Of a DNA stretch of 64,000 bases, positions 42,450 to 54,865 are shown piece by piece; position 1 is the first letter of the stretch, and each line of letters opens with the position of its first letter. The notes under the pieces are model-generated. The model worked only from the letters and a program-made list of their open reading frames with translations, was not told where the DNA came from and did no database searches. A program made the translations under genes and the position numbers. Location: assembly GCA_020466095.1 (NCBI GenBank), contig CM035806.1:70809277-70873276 (forward strand). The letters are read 5' to 3'. This stretch comes from Chlorops oryzae. Its lineage: Eukaryota; Arthropoda; Insecta; Diptera; Chloropidae.

Positions 42450-42996
42450 CAGTGATGCCAGATCGTAGGTTTTTCCCATATTGTGAGTTATTTTTACTCA
42501 AATAACATCATATGGGAAAAACTGTATTTTCTTCAACCTGTTGGTGTTTTTATATCAAAATGTATGCAGTAAATTTTAGGCATGTTTTCTATTTATGAGA
42601 ATTAACAAGTAAAGGAGTTATAGTCAGGCGCACCTCACAATACAATGCCCGACACATACAAACAGTTAGCTATACATGAATTTTTTAATCGAAGGCTTAA
42701 ATATAAGTTGAAAATCTAGATTTCAGTGAAATATTGCGAAAAACTAATTTTTGGGCAATTATGGGATTTTTGTGTTTGACCCTAGTACTGAAGGTAACCT
42801 GGAACTGGTAATGGACCGATCAAGAAACTTTTTTGAAAAAGTATTTGTGGAAATAACATTAATTGCATTTAAGAATGTTCAATAATCAAATTTCATCAAA
42901 ATATCTAAAACAACAAAAAAAAAACCAAAATTGGAGAAACGGAGTTTTAAAAAAATATTTTTAGATTTTTTTTGTCCGAAATGTCTGGCATCACTG
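42450..42996. mobile_element. hAT-like MITE with CAGTGATGCCAGA ends, holding a Helentron-like fragment
   Basis: The ends CAGTGATGCCAGA and TCTGGCATCACTG are inverted repeats. The flanking octamers (AACTAGCT and AACCTGTC) do not match well, so the insertion boundary is not proven. Inside, TTTTTCCCATAT/ATATGGGAAAAA forms a hairpin near 42474-42526, and 42605-42960 is a minus-strand Helentron/mini-me fragment starting ACAAGTAAAGGAG with the 'gaccctagtactg' block. Confidence 0.6.
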
Positions 42997-43178
42997 AACC
43001 TGTCTTTGAAGGCAGGCTAAATGACTAAACGCTCAGTTTTAAAAATGATTCTGAACGAGTAGGGTCTGTGCCGCTTGTTTTCAGAAGAGAAGCTAGTTTT
43101 TGTATTTTTATGTTTTTGTTGTACTATACACGAACATTTTTCGGACGTTTGTCTGTAGTGGTGGTCATCACTGATTAT
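42997..43178. other. Short unassigned stretch
   Basis: Contains no supported gene; the frames at 43017-43259 owe their coding look to the inverted repeat at 43179. Confidence 0.4.
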
Positions 43179-44876
43179 AACATATCGTCGTCCCGGAGTT
43201 ATTTCCTCGTATATCACAATCAACCTTTTGTTGGGAAATTGAAGTTTAAAGTTTAACATGGCATATAAAAAAAATGGCTCGTTGGAAATCGTTGATTCTG
43301 TTTTCCTTATATAAAATGCTTTACTTTTTATTATTTCTGATCATTAATTTAAAGTTACTTCGAAAGTTCTTTAAGTTATAGGGTTTTTTTCATTCCAAGA
43401 ATTTTTGACAATTCATCGTATACGCCACTTTTTTGGCAACCTGTGTTGGAAAGTGGATATACGAGCAAATGAATTAATAAAAATTTGATAATGTTTTTTT
43501 GTTTTATTTGTTTTGACACGAAAATCGACTTAACAAAAATTTTTTTAATGAGTTTATATAGGAAATTTGTTATTTAAGTATCCGTTTTTCATTTAAAAAT
43601 AGAAAAAGGAGTCCAAATCATAATCTTATTGTTGAAAAATGACTTAACTCCGCATTTCCTGAGAAAAACGACTTGCCACTGCATCAAATAGCGAAATGTT
43701 TTTTATACATTAAAGGTAGCATTCAAAAGTCATACCTGATACCTTAAAAATGTGCCTATTTAAATGATACACATTTCTCTTCTTATTCTTTTTCCGTGAC
43801 CTAAACATTTCTAAAAAAAAAATTTGAATTCTTATTTTTGTTGGGGAAATTAAATTATTATACGTTATGTAATCAGCTAAGCTACAAAATAAAGAATTGA
43901 TATGGGTATTGTTGTTGGTACAACGAAACTGTACCTTCCACGTTTGTTTTAAGGAGCTGAACTACCTGCATTAGCTTTGTTGTGCTGTTTTGCACTCATT
44001 TCCATTTGACTTTGAACAAGTCAGGAATCTATAATCGGTCTAGCCCGACAATAACACAAACCAAGAAAAATAAATCAAAAGCATCTTATAGTATTCTATT
44101 AGAAGGAACAGTGAGCATGCGGACGTATTTAAAGCGCTTGATAGAGCGGCGTGATCTGTGGTGTTACAAGATGACGTTAAACATAATACAATCGGCTATG
44201 GTTTTAAAACAATATCTACAAAGTAAAAATTCAATATAATACGGTTCACTGCAAGCGTGAAAATTTCAAAACCATTTTAAGTATTTCAACCCCAAAACAA
44301 ATTGCGCCACAGAAACAAAAAGACATTGAGAGTCTATTCAGCTATCTTCCAGAAGAAGATGTTAAATACTTTCAAAATTTGTTAATTTAAAATAACTTTT
44401 TATATTATAAATTTAAAGAAATGCAATTTGTTATATTATAATAAGCATTCCACACTATTTTCAGAATGAAAATTTTTGTAGGAGTGTTACTATGAGCATT
44501 TTTTTTTTGCTTCTTTTGTTTTTTTTTCACACGAATAAATCTTTTTTATTTAAATTTAACATAAAAAAATGTTTCTTAAAAAAAATTTTTTTTTGTTACG
44601 ATGAGATAACACAACAACTTTTTACTGCGAAAATTTCATATATAAATCATAGTATATCCACAAAATATGGATATACGATGTTATAACGCGTAGAAACTAT
44701 AATTTTAAAGGATATACAATTATTTAGCTCACAAATATCTCGTAAACTATATGGTATAGCAACCTGGAGACTCGACAGATGGATAGATCTTGAAAAAGTA
44801 CGCGGGAAAACGTGCTTATCTCAATTTTTTTGATTTTGTGATATACGAGGAGATAACTCCGGGACGACGATATGTT
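43179..44876. mobile_element. Putative 1.7-kb element with 40-bp inverted repeats
   Basis: AACATATCGTCGTCCCGGAG at 43179 and its inverse ending at 44876 form a 39-41-bp inverted repeat. The element lies in the Harbinger intron, just beyond the exon 2 donor. The interior is A+T-rich. A short frame at 44283-44390 ends with KQKDIESLFSYLPEEDVKYF, which looks like the C-terminus of a transposase I cannot name. A frame at 43982-44239 is unassigned. No target duplication is clear. Confidence 0.45.
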
Positions 44877-44902
44877 CTACATAACTCTTTCGTGTTACTT
44901 AC

Positions 44903-45199
44903 CAGTCGCTAGAAATCGCAGAGTCACTGCTAATTTCTCCTCAGCGGGTATGTCTTCCCTGAGTAATGTATCGGAGCGTTGTATATCATTTTCTATCAAA
45001 GACAACAACAAATCAAAATTCGTCTTGGACAGACGCAAGTAGTTCCTATAACTGGTTTCGTCGTGCACCAGTAATTCCCTGCTCAAAAAAGCAAACGAAC
45101 CGCGATTTTTCTTGTGTTTCCTCCATTCCTTCACCCACTTCCTTTTGGTCCTCTTTTTTACAGGTAATCGAGTAACCTTTTCGCCCAAGCAAGCCAATC
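44903..45199 (-). pseudogene. PIF/Harbinger transposase, exon 2
   Basis: Acceptor CACACTAG at 45200 and donor GTAAGT at 44897-44902. Encodes RTKRKWVKEWRKHKKNRGSF, then LRLSKTNFDLLLSLIENDIQ and EEKLAVTLRFLATG, the characteristic N-terminal region of PIF/Harbinger transposases. The exon is free of stops. Confidence 0.85.
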
Positions 45200-45255
45200 C
45201 TAGTGTGAAATTATAATAAATATTTTTTGTAGAAATTTTAAAAATTTTCATTTAC

Positions 45256-45361
45256 CTAAAAGTATGTCATCTTTGTCGCTATCATCGGAGTCGATCTCGC
45301 AAGCTTCCGCAATGAGATCCCAAATCCTTTCAACAAACAAGTATTTCTCACTTATCTCCAT
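45256..45361 (-). pseudogene. PIF/Harbinger transposase, exon 1 with start codon
   Basis: ATG at 45359-45361; begins MEISEKYLFVERIWDLIAEA and continues with an acidic tail (ESDSDD-like) to a GTAAAT donor. The 56-bp intron (45200-45255) is short, as usual in flies. Exons 1 to 4 (this one, 44903-45199, 40201-40316, 39957-40129 plus 36114-36689) assemble into one transposase gene that spans 9.2 kb only because of nested insertions. The frameshift near 36513 is the one visible point lesion. Confidence 0.8.
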
Positions 45362-45364
45362 TTA

Positions 45365-45892
45365 AAGCCTGAATTCCAATAGCGCAGGAGCTGCAGGAAA
45401 TTTCCTGCTGCAGGAGGGGCAGGAAAAATGCAATTTCCAATAATGCGTGTGGATGGACATATCATTGCTGCGGTTTTGAGTGTGAACTTGACTCAGTACA
45501 TTTTTAGCTACTCTTGTACTCGTCTTATTTTCTATGAACGGAATGTAATATTCCCTTTTACTTAGCAAATAAGTTATAGAAATCATAAATATAGAGACCG
45601 ATGCTTAAAAGAAAACATAATTTAATGCATATTAATTGATTAACGAAGAAAAGGATACGTCCGTAGTACCAAGTACCATAAAAAAGTACTCAATAGTTTC
45701 TACAACACTGTTATATTCCTTTCTTCAACTGTTATACTCAGCTGTCATGTTGCTCACGCGCAGGAAATATTCAATTTTTCGAACTTTTGCGTGTGCAGGA
45801 AGTTGATTGGACGTCGTTCCATATGTTTTCAGGTGTTGAACATTTGCAGGAATTCACGTTACGCACCTCCTGCGCTATTGGAAATTCAGCTT
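45365..45892. repeat. Inverted-repeat segment at the Harbinger 5' border
   Basis: GAATTCCAATAGCGCAGGAG at 45371 and its near inverse ending 45892 (CTCCTGCGCTATTGGAAATT) bracket 528 bp rich in GCAGGA. It begins four bases before the transposase ATG. It may be the terminal repeat of the Harbinger element or a MITE at its edge; TTAA follows at 45891. Confidence 0.5.
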
Positions 45893-46199
45893 AAATATTA
45901 TTTGCGTAAAATGCGTATGAAAATAAAACACAGACGCCGAATGATGCAGTATACAAATAAAATTCAATTGATTCACTCAGAGTTGCATATAGTTTCTTAT
46001 CTTAAAATCATCCCTCACTAGAGTTGCATCATTATTATTTTTCCATATACATTTTATTTCAACCCTGCGTGAATGAGAAAAACGTCAAAAACAAAAATCA
46101 AGCAACTCGAGTTGCCGACCCAATGTAGACGCGAAAGCAACTCCAAAAGAGAATTCGATACGAGTTGCGCAACTTTAATTGCCTAGTGTAGAAGGCCTC
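45893..46199. other. No gene; possible small MITE
   Basis: CACTAGAGTTGCAT at 46017 and ...AATTGCCTAGTG ending 46188 are weakly inverted. GAGTTGC motifs recur. Nothing coding. Confidence 0.35.
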
Positions 46200-46227
46200 T
46201 ATGTCTAGCGTTTTCAAAGCAGTAAAG

Positions 46228-47212
46228 CAGTGATTGCCAAACCCACAAAACGATACTTCTGCTTCGTATTTTAATGTAACGATGTGCATGCACTGCGCGA
46301 AAATCTCCAGTCAAATAAAAAATGCGAAGCACATATTTCAGTGAGATTATATGTATAAATCGAAATTTTTTACTGATTTCCAGGGAACTAACAGAATTTA
46401 GACATTATATTACAAATTTTTTCACTTTCGAAAATATATACATACTTCTACTTTTAAAAAATTCAAGAAATTTCAAAATTTTTAATTTTATTTTTTGACA
46501 AATATCTCCAAATGCTCGGAAGAATGCAGTCCCAAATAGACAAAATACAACATATTCGCATCATCTTGACATCATGCATGACTCAAACGATGCTGAAAGT
46601 ATGTGTTGCTTATGAGGGACAAAAAGTGCTCAACTTGAGAGCAAATTATGATTTCAGTATATGGTTACATATTGACCTCATACTCATATTATTCATTATT
46701 CATGTCATGATATGAGATCGTGCAATGAAGTCAATTTGATGTAGTTTTGAAAACATATTTTGAGGACTAGAATTGTTATCAAATTGTCGACAATTTTCAT
46801 GCATCCCTTGAAATCATTGTATGAATATCATAGCTGTCTATTTGGGGTATTATAAAAATGTTTTAGTATTTCTTTATAGCTACGTTCTTCCATTTATTTT
46901 TAATTATAAATGATTTATAATTTACGCATTAAAATCAATATTTTATTGCTGCTTTGTCTTTTTCAGGGTGTAAAAATAAAATAAAAGCCAAGCGAATACA
47001 CCCTTCCCGTTCCACAGTTTTCATATGACTGATTTGATTTAAATGACGAAAATTTGTAAGAAGGAAATCTAAAATTTCAAGAATGCATGCGACGCAAACC
47101 TGCTCGCTCGACATTTGCCAACAGACTGATGTTCGTTTTTCAGCTTCGGCTTCACACGCATAAGCGCACTTACACAAGTGCGTTGCCCGCGGGCATTCGG
47201 TGCCAATCACTG
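46228..47212. mobile_element. hAT-like element (985 bp) in the left foldback arm
   Basis: The ends are CAGTGATTGCCAA and the inverse-related TGCCAATCACTG. The right foldback arm shows the unfilled site (CAGTAAAGTCAAG). Flanking octamers are CAGTAAAG and CAGTCAGT, an imperfect duplication. No transposase. A second inverted pair, CCCAAATAGACA at 46531 and TGTCTATTTGGG ending 46846, marks a smaller MITE inside. Confidence 0.65.
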
Positions 47213-47618
47213 CAGTCAGTCAAGAAAACTTATATTTTCTGATTCTCTTGTTCGGTTTCGTATATGCGTGATGAGTGTAGCAAACGAGCCGAAGTGCTTT
47301 ATACCAAGTATTACAGTATGGGAAAGCCTGTCAAAATGCTATATGGTGTGGTGAAGTTGAGTAAAAATCAGCTGACTGTCAAAAATAAGTCGAAGAATTT
47401 GCGATTTTTTAACATGCCGTAACTTTATATTTTGACCCTTTTTAAGTAAAATTGAAGTTGCAAACAACAAAGTAGAGATGCTCCTTCATTATACCTTTTC
47501 CGAAGGAAAGGGTATATTAAGTTTGGCACGGTGTATGTAACATACCAAAGGAGTCGCGGTAGATATAGACATATATATATATTCTTGATCAGGGTGACAA
47601 GAGGAATCGATCTAGCCA

Positions 47619-48126
<508 letters not shown>

Positions 48127-48559
48127 ATGTCTGTCGGTCACACTTTAGTTTTTCGTAATTTACTCCTAAGCCATGAAAGATATCATATTGAAATTTGGCA
48201 TGGACTTCAACCAGGTAAATGTCCGAAAAACTGCATACAAATTTTTTTCGTAGTCCCTTCTTGGGTCGTGGGAAGTGGTTCAGAAGTTTCAAAAATCACG
48301 ATTTTTAACGTTTTTCCTGGATAACTTTTTTACTATACATCCCAGCTTATTGAAATTTGGTGAGTGTATAGCTACTATGTAGACTTAAGCTTTCGCTGAA
48401 AAAAAATTGCGACATCGCTATAACTATGGTCATCATCCTACACAATAGAAAAAAACACTCTTTCTCTTATTCTCATATCTGAATACAAAAATTATTTTTT
48501 TGCTTCTTCTGATTGTGTATTTTGCCGCCAAATAAAGTCGTCCATTATGGATAAGTTTT

Positions 48560-49690
48560 GACCATGACCACATTTCGCGAAATTCGAAAAAAATTGATTT
48601 TCACTATTTTGAATTGAGTATTTCGCAGCTAAACAAAATGTCCTCTAAGGGTTAAAATTTGATCAAGACCACCATCCGCGAAATTCGCGAAAATTTGATT
48701 TTCACTATTTTGAATTGAGTATTTCGCAGCTAAACGAAATGACCGCTAAGGGTTAAAATTTGACCATGACCACCATTCTTGAAATTCGCAAAAATTGATT
48801 TTCACTATTTTGAATTGAGTATTTCGCAGCTAAACAAAATGTCCTCTAAGGGTTAAAATTTGATCAAGACCACCATCCGCGAAATTCGCGAAAATTTGAT
48901 TTTCACTATTTTGAATTGAGTATTTCGCAGCTAAACGAAATGACCGCTAAGGGTTAAAATTTGACCATGACCACCATTCTTGAAATGCGCAAAAATTGAT
49001 TTTCACTATTTTGAATTGAGTATTTCGCAGCTAAACAAAATGTCCTCTAAGGGTTAAAATTTGATCAAGACCACCATCCGCGAAATTCGCGAAAATTTGA
49101 TTTTCACTATTTTGAAGTGAGTATTTCGCAGCTAAACTAAATTTCCTCTAAGGGTTAAAATTTGATCAAGACCACCATCCGCGAAATTCGCGAAAATTTG
49201 ATTTTCACTAGTTTGAATTGAGTATTTCGCAGTTAAACAAAATGTCCTCTAAGGGTTAAAATTTGATCAAGACCACCATCCGCGAAATTCGCGAAAACCT
49301 GATTTTCACTATTTTTAATTGAGTATTTCGCAGCTAAACAAAATGTCCTCTAAGGGTTAAAATTTGATCAAGACCACCATCCGCGAAATTCGCAAAAATT
49401 TTATTTTCACTATTTTGAATTGAGGTTTTCGCAGCTAGACAAAATGTCCTCTAACGGTTAAATTTTGACCATGACCACCATTCGCGAAATTCGCAAAAAT
49501 TTTATTTTCACTATTTTGAATTGAGGATTTCGCAGCTATACAAAATGTCCTCTAACGGTTAAAACTTGACCATGACCACCATTCGCGAAATTCGCAAAAA
49601 TTTTATTTTCACTATTTTGAATTGAGGTTTTCGCAGCTAGACAAAATGTCCTCTAACGGTTAAAATTTGACCATGCTCACCATCCGCGAA
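48560..49690. repeat. Minisatellite, about 11 units of 100-101 bp
   Basis: GAATTGAGTATTTCGCAGCT recurs at 48611, 48712, 48812, 48913, 49013 and then, with changes, at 49114, 49215, 49316, 49417, 49518 and 49619. Alternating sub-variants (CCATCCGCG versus CCATTCTTG) in the first units suggest two-unit higher-order duplication. Confidence 0.9.
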
Positions 49691-51702
49691 AATTTTGTGC
49701 TTAATAATAATCTCGAGTCTTAGAAGGTATAAATAGATATCCAAGCTAGGAACGGCAGGAATTTTTGTTAAGGTAATGTTTTAACATATTTCAGGCTGAG
49801 GAAAAGGTATGTGTGCAATCGGCTTAGCCGATGTAAACTTCTTTACTTGTTTTAGAGTACATTTGAGTTTCTGCGACCCCCGCAATTCAGTATTCAATAT
49901 TGCATTTAAATTGGACGACATCGTCAGCGATGCACAAATACTCTAAGCGTAAAGCTTTTATCGATACTGAACCGAGTACTCAAAAGAGTTCTTAAAACAT
50001 AATAAAACCAAATAAAAAAGCAAGATAATTCGACATAAAAAGAATTTATACATTTTTAAAATTCATGTTTCAAAATGAAAAAAGTAAGGGTGTTATAGTA
50101 AAGAGAACCTGGCCATAGAATACCTCACTCAGATAAACAGCTATTAAATTTTTAATCGGAGGCTAAATATAAGCTCAAATTCCTTATTTCATGCAAATAT
50201 CTGTAAAATTCAATTTTCGAATAACGTCATTTGGCGCGGCCACTTTTCTATATTTGGAATCTACATTTTATGCCCTTAACTAAGTACTATTAAATAATTC
50301 CACTATGTATTTCAAAAAATTTTGGTTGTTATGAACTTTATAAAAAACCCTACAACGAAGGGATACCTTTGAAAATCAGACAGACAGAAAGTCTCATTTC
50401 TAAAAGCTAAACGTTCAAATTGTAGTCGGTTACTATTTTCACCATCGATTTGCACTATTGACTCGTTCGATTTGGCACCATCTGTTGTCCATGGATGCCA
50501 CACTAACGTCTAAATTAAACAAGACCAAAAACTCGGAAATCAGTTTTTTGTAGTACGTGAATTTTTCTATTACTAAAAAGAAAAAATTAATGTAAAAATA
50601 AATTCTACTGTTTAAAATGGTACAATCATTCTTAAAAAAATCTTTATAATATCTGATTTTCTCTGTTTATAAATGAAAAAAAATCCCTTAAAAAAACTAA
50701 CAGCTTGTATGTGCCCAATTTCTAGAGACGACAACAATGCCCAAAGAGGCATCGTGGTGGATTGCCTGGTATGCCGTGTGGTTGTTGTTGCCTTTGGTGA
50801 ATTGCCTATTAGCTTTGTTGAATTGCCTATTAGCTCGTTTCTCATACTGTAATACTTGCTTTATACGATGTCGTGCTTCTCTTCGAGTAGCGTACATTTT
50901 TTACATATTTTTATATGGGTAAAAGACAAATTTGTTTAGGCGCCTTAAGCATAAAACGATATGTCGGTCATGATTTTTGTTCTTTAAAAATAAAATTTTA
51001 TGTTTTTATAATAAAATATCTATAGTTAAATTTTTCGAATATTTTAATAAAATTGAATGTATTTTTTGCCTAAAAGCGTCAAATATTTAATTACGTTCAA
51101 TTTAATTTGAATCGTCGTGAAAATATACAATATATCTTAAAACCACTTCTTTAAAGTGGTTGAAAGGGTTTGAAATGAACTAACGTCGTTATGATATCAT
51201 ACACACTTTACGCACAAACATGCGTCGGTTTGTTTTGAAAAATAAGCGTGCGTAGCTTAACTTGTAAGTTGGTGGCAAGTGCCATCTCACCTGCTATTTC
51301 GATAAAAAAAAAAATAAATTATGCGTAAAAGTCAATTTTTTAACTTACAGGATACTAAGACTTGTTTTCTAAACACGATTGCGCCCATTGGGCTATTTGA
51401 TGCAGATTAAGTAATGTCCTCCAGATCCATAGCAAGAGTTTAAATTTTAAAATTTTACGAGTAAAACCGAAGTCGATTATGGTGCTTAGAGTTCAGGATG
51501 TAGGCTTATAACAAAAGTAGCTGATTGTTGATTTTTTTGGCTTAAGCAGTATGTGGTAGAATATTTAAAAGGTCCTTACAAGGATTTTTTTTTTTTTGCT
51601 GGATCGCATGGAGGTAGGGAATCTTCAAAAGATACGACTTCTCCAGGTTCAGCCGCATGCACGATTCACTGCCCATTCTTGACAGTGCCTTCGTACTACC
51701 CC

Positions 51703-53045
51703 CTTCAGCTCTTCAACCATTCTCCCCACAGAATTGCACTCACTATTTCTTCGTGGGGCTTGTGGCACTCTTGCCTTCTTTCACAAATGCTGATGCACCA
51801 CCTACAGTGTTCGGTTCTATTTACTTTTCAGTATGCGAAGTTTTTTCGTAGCAGGCTCGTGAAGAGAGTTTTCTTTTTTTTTCATAATCTTTTTTTTTTT
51901 TCCATAAGCCAGCGACAGTGCTTTCATATCAATACTTTAAGCAGCACTTCTAATATGGGTAGGCGGTCACGGTGGGTTTTAAAGAATTTAAATTTTTTGG
52001 AAAACCACCCCGAAAATGTTTGATGGATATGATTCTGGGATAGTTCCAGAGAAAAAAAATGCAAACCCGAAAATCGCAGAACCGAACCTCAACTTTTCCC
52101 CCCACCCCCTTTTGATTTTTTTTGGCATTTTATGCATTCCTGCATTCAAATCGGTGTTCTCTTGATGGTCTCGTTGTAAAAACAAAATAAACTTTTGAAA
52201 AACGGATGATGCAATAATGTTAAAAAATACATAATCTATAAATAGACATACAGTGCACTCTCGAAAACTCGAACAGTACTGGTACAGTACAGTACAGTGC
52301 TGGTAAAATGCGTTGTTTGATCAAAAATTCAAGGTGTTGAAAAACTCGGGCAATTCGTCAACTACTTAGAACATGGCTAGTTTTAATTATTTCAAGTTTT
52401 CTCCAAGAGTTTTCATCGAATTCGTTTTGCAAAACTTCAAAATGTTTCTGGCTCTTCACTTGGATTTTGGAGAAGCATATTTTCATCCAGGTAATTTTTA
52501 ACTCAATAAACTCTTCTGAAATTTTAAGCTGGCTATTGTGAATTTTCTTTGAATACTCATCGCATTGATCACATTGCAATTTCCTTAAAGCTTTGATACT
52601 TAAGGAAGGCCCAGAGAAGTATCTTTCAGCGGCACTCTTCGCAAAGATTTGAATGTTGCTTTCATTATTTTCATCTATTGTGGACGCTGTTAAATTTTCT
52701 ATAGTGCACGCCGCTTCTTGTGGTTTTGATGAAGTCCGTTATATTCCAATCTAGATCAATTTCTTCACATTCCTCTTCGGCGCAATTTTTGTTTTTCACA
52801 TAGTTCTGTCGCACTATTCTCATCGACATCAATCTTGATGTTAAATATTGAACTTCTCTGGCCTATGGGTTGGAGTTGTTGCCGAGCTTTGACCTTAAAG
52901 CTGCGAACAGGTTTACGAATCAATCCTGAATAAATCGGCCTGGCATAACGAAAAATACCTAAGGCAATTCCAAGAGCTCTCTGGACAAGCCTATAACAGC
53001 TTGCAGTTCATTTTTGAGTCCTGAGATGCATGAGATGCATGGGGT
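51703..53045 (-). pseudogene. Unique middle of the foldback element with degenerate ORFs
   Basis: Minus-strand frames contain LGIFRYARPIYSGLIRKPVR at about 52960-52900 and, after frameshifts, SAAERYFSGPSLSIKALRKL leading into QCDQCDEYSKKIHNS and a helical tail that ends at 52358. This looks like real but decayed coding sequence, possibly the element's own transposase C-terminus. I recognise no family. Near 52250-52330 the motif CAGTGCACTCTCGAAAACTC resembles a pogo/Tigger-type terminus without a visible partner. Confidence 0.4.
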
Positions 53046-53910
53046 TTAGTACGTTGGCACTGTCATAAGAATGAGCAGTGAATCGTGCATGCGGCTGAAC
53101 CTGGAGAAGTCATATCTTTTGAAGATTCCCAACCTCCATGCGATCTAGCAAAAAACAAAAACCTTGTAAGGACCTTTTAAATATTCTGCCACATACTGCC
53201 TAAGCCAACAAAATCAACATTCAGCTACTTTTGTTATAAGCCTACATCCTGAACTCTAAACATGATAATCAACTTCGGTTTTACTCGTAAAATTTTAAAA
53301 TTTAAATTGTTGCTATGGATCTGGAGGACATTACTTAATCTGCATCAAATAGCCCAATGGGCGCAATCGTGTTTAGAAAACAAGTCTTAGTATCCTGTAA
53401 GTTAAAAAATTGACTTTTACGCATAATTTATTTTTTTTTTAAATCGAAATAACAGGTGAGATGGCACTTGCCACCAACTTACAAGTTAAGCTACGCACGC
53501 TTATTTTTCAAAACAAACCGACGCATGTGAGTTCAATTCAAAACCTTTCAACCACTTTAAAGAAGTGGTTTTAAGATATATTGCATATTTTCAATTTTAT
53601 TAAAATATTCGAAAAATTTAACTATAGATATTTTATTATAAAAACATAAAAATGTATCTTTAAAGAACAAAACTCATGACCGATATATCGTTTTATGCTT
53701 ATGCGCATAGAGTTCGGATAGACCTAAACAAATTTTTCGTTTTACCCATATAAAAATATGTAAGAAATGTGCGCTACTCGAAGAGAAGCACGACATCGTA
53801 TAAAGCACTTCGGCTCGTTTGCTACACTCATCACGCATATACGAAACCGAACAAGAGAATCAGAAAATATAAATTTTCTTGACTTTACTGTTTTGAAAAC
53901 GCTAGACATA

Positions 53911-54610
53911 CACACAACCTCCTAGAAATATATGCATGCATACCGAATTACAAGTCCCGTCATTGACAAAGCCAAAACGAACCAAAGCGGGAGGCATCCG
54001 GTTCGAGGCTCATGGAGGTATATAATTTTGTTTTTCAACATTAATTTGGTTTTTTTTTTTGCGGATATATTTTGTTTTAAATTTAATAGAATAGATAATA
54101 GATATTTTCGACACGATTGCCGAACAATATTTTATGCAATAAGATTTCAAATTGGATTTTAACCCAAGGTGTATTTAAGAAGGTGACAGCACAAGAGCAA
54201 CAACTACAACTCGATCAAAAACAACATAGAAATTGTTATGTCTAACGAAAGTGTTATGTCAAAATCGGCTGAGTTATAAGCAAGGCCTTGGTTATAAGAA
54301 AACAAAAATTTTCGTAATACGAAAGTGATATGTCAAAAACAGCTGAGTTATAAGTAAACAAAAATGTTGTTTAAAAATTATACAAAAAAAAAAACAAAAG
54401 CAAGTGGAAATAAATAATATTTTGAAATGTTTGGCCTTAATGACGATTATCAAGAACACACTAATGATGGTAAGGGCGAGGCGGAAAATAAAGGGTAAAT
54501 TTTAGTTTGAATATTTTGGATTATGTCGATTTTCTTCTATTATTATTCTAGGCATTTTGAATGCAAAACATGCGGACAGAAATTAACTTTATCCAGCAAT
54601 TCTAGACGTC
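53911..54610 (+). other. Flank of the LINE, with a possible small zinc-finger exon
   Basis: A short ATG frame at 54428 (MFGLNDDYQEHTND) is followed by a GTAAGG donor. After an acceptor (TTATTCTAG) at about 54552, a frame reads HFECKTCGQKLTLSSNSRRH, a C-x2-C-x12-H start of a zinc finger, cut by the LINE at 54620. The two do not join in phase by my reading, so the gene is doubtful. The rest is A+T-rich. Confidence 0.3.
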
Positions 54611-54620
54611 ACATACATGT

Positions 54621-54865
54621 CATTTCAAAGCGCTTGATTCGGTCGGACGCGTTTTTTACTTTGCTCCGCAACCTTAGTAAAAAAAAAGAAAAAACAAAGC
54701 CAAAAAAACAAACAAAACATAACACAAAACAATCACAAAATTAAACATTATTAAATAAAAAAAAAAAATAAAAATAAATCCACTGAATTAAATCAAAATT
54801 AAATTTATAATAATAAAAATAAGAAAAAAACCCGAATAAAAAATTAGAGACAGTGACTCTTATAG
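54621..54865 (+). promoter_or_regulatory. A-rich leader with internal promoter of the LINE
   Basis: Starts with an initiator-like CATTTC and the GGACGC motif; the rest is A-rich with many A runs. Jockey-type elements are known to carry an internal Pol II promoter at their 5' end; assigning it here rests on position and motif only. Confidence 0.5.

Noticed and set aside
42450..42996. hAT MITE boundaries proven by TSD
   Set aside because: Flanking octamers AACTAGCT and AACCTGTC agree at only four positions; TIRs are good but the duplication is not.
43017..43259. Minus ORF with ITPGRRYV segment as a gene
   Set aside because: The coding look comes from the inverted repeat, which recurs at 44837-44876; frame is short and ends vary.
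48560..49690. Regular repeats considered as a CRISPR-like array
   Set aside because: Units are contiguous 100-101-bp repeats without unique spacers, inside a Helentron-like repeat of a eukaryotic genome.
54428..54620. Host zinc-finger gene interrupted by the LINE
   Set aside because: Exon 1 and the zinc-finger frame do not join in phase, and restoring the site after removing the LINE and the neighbouring MITE gives no complete finger; kept only as a weak flank note.
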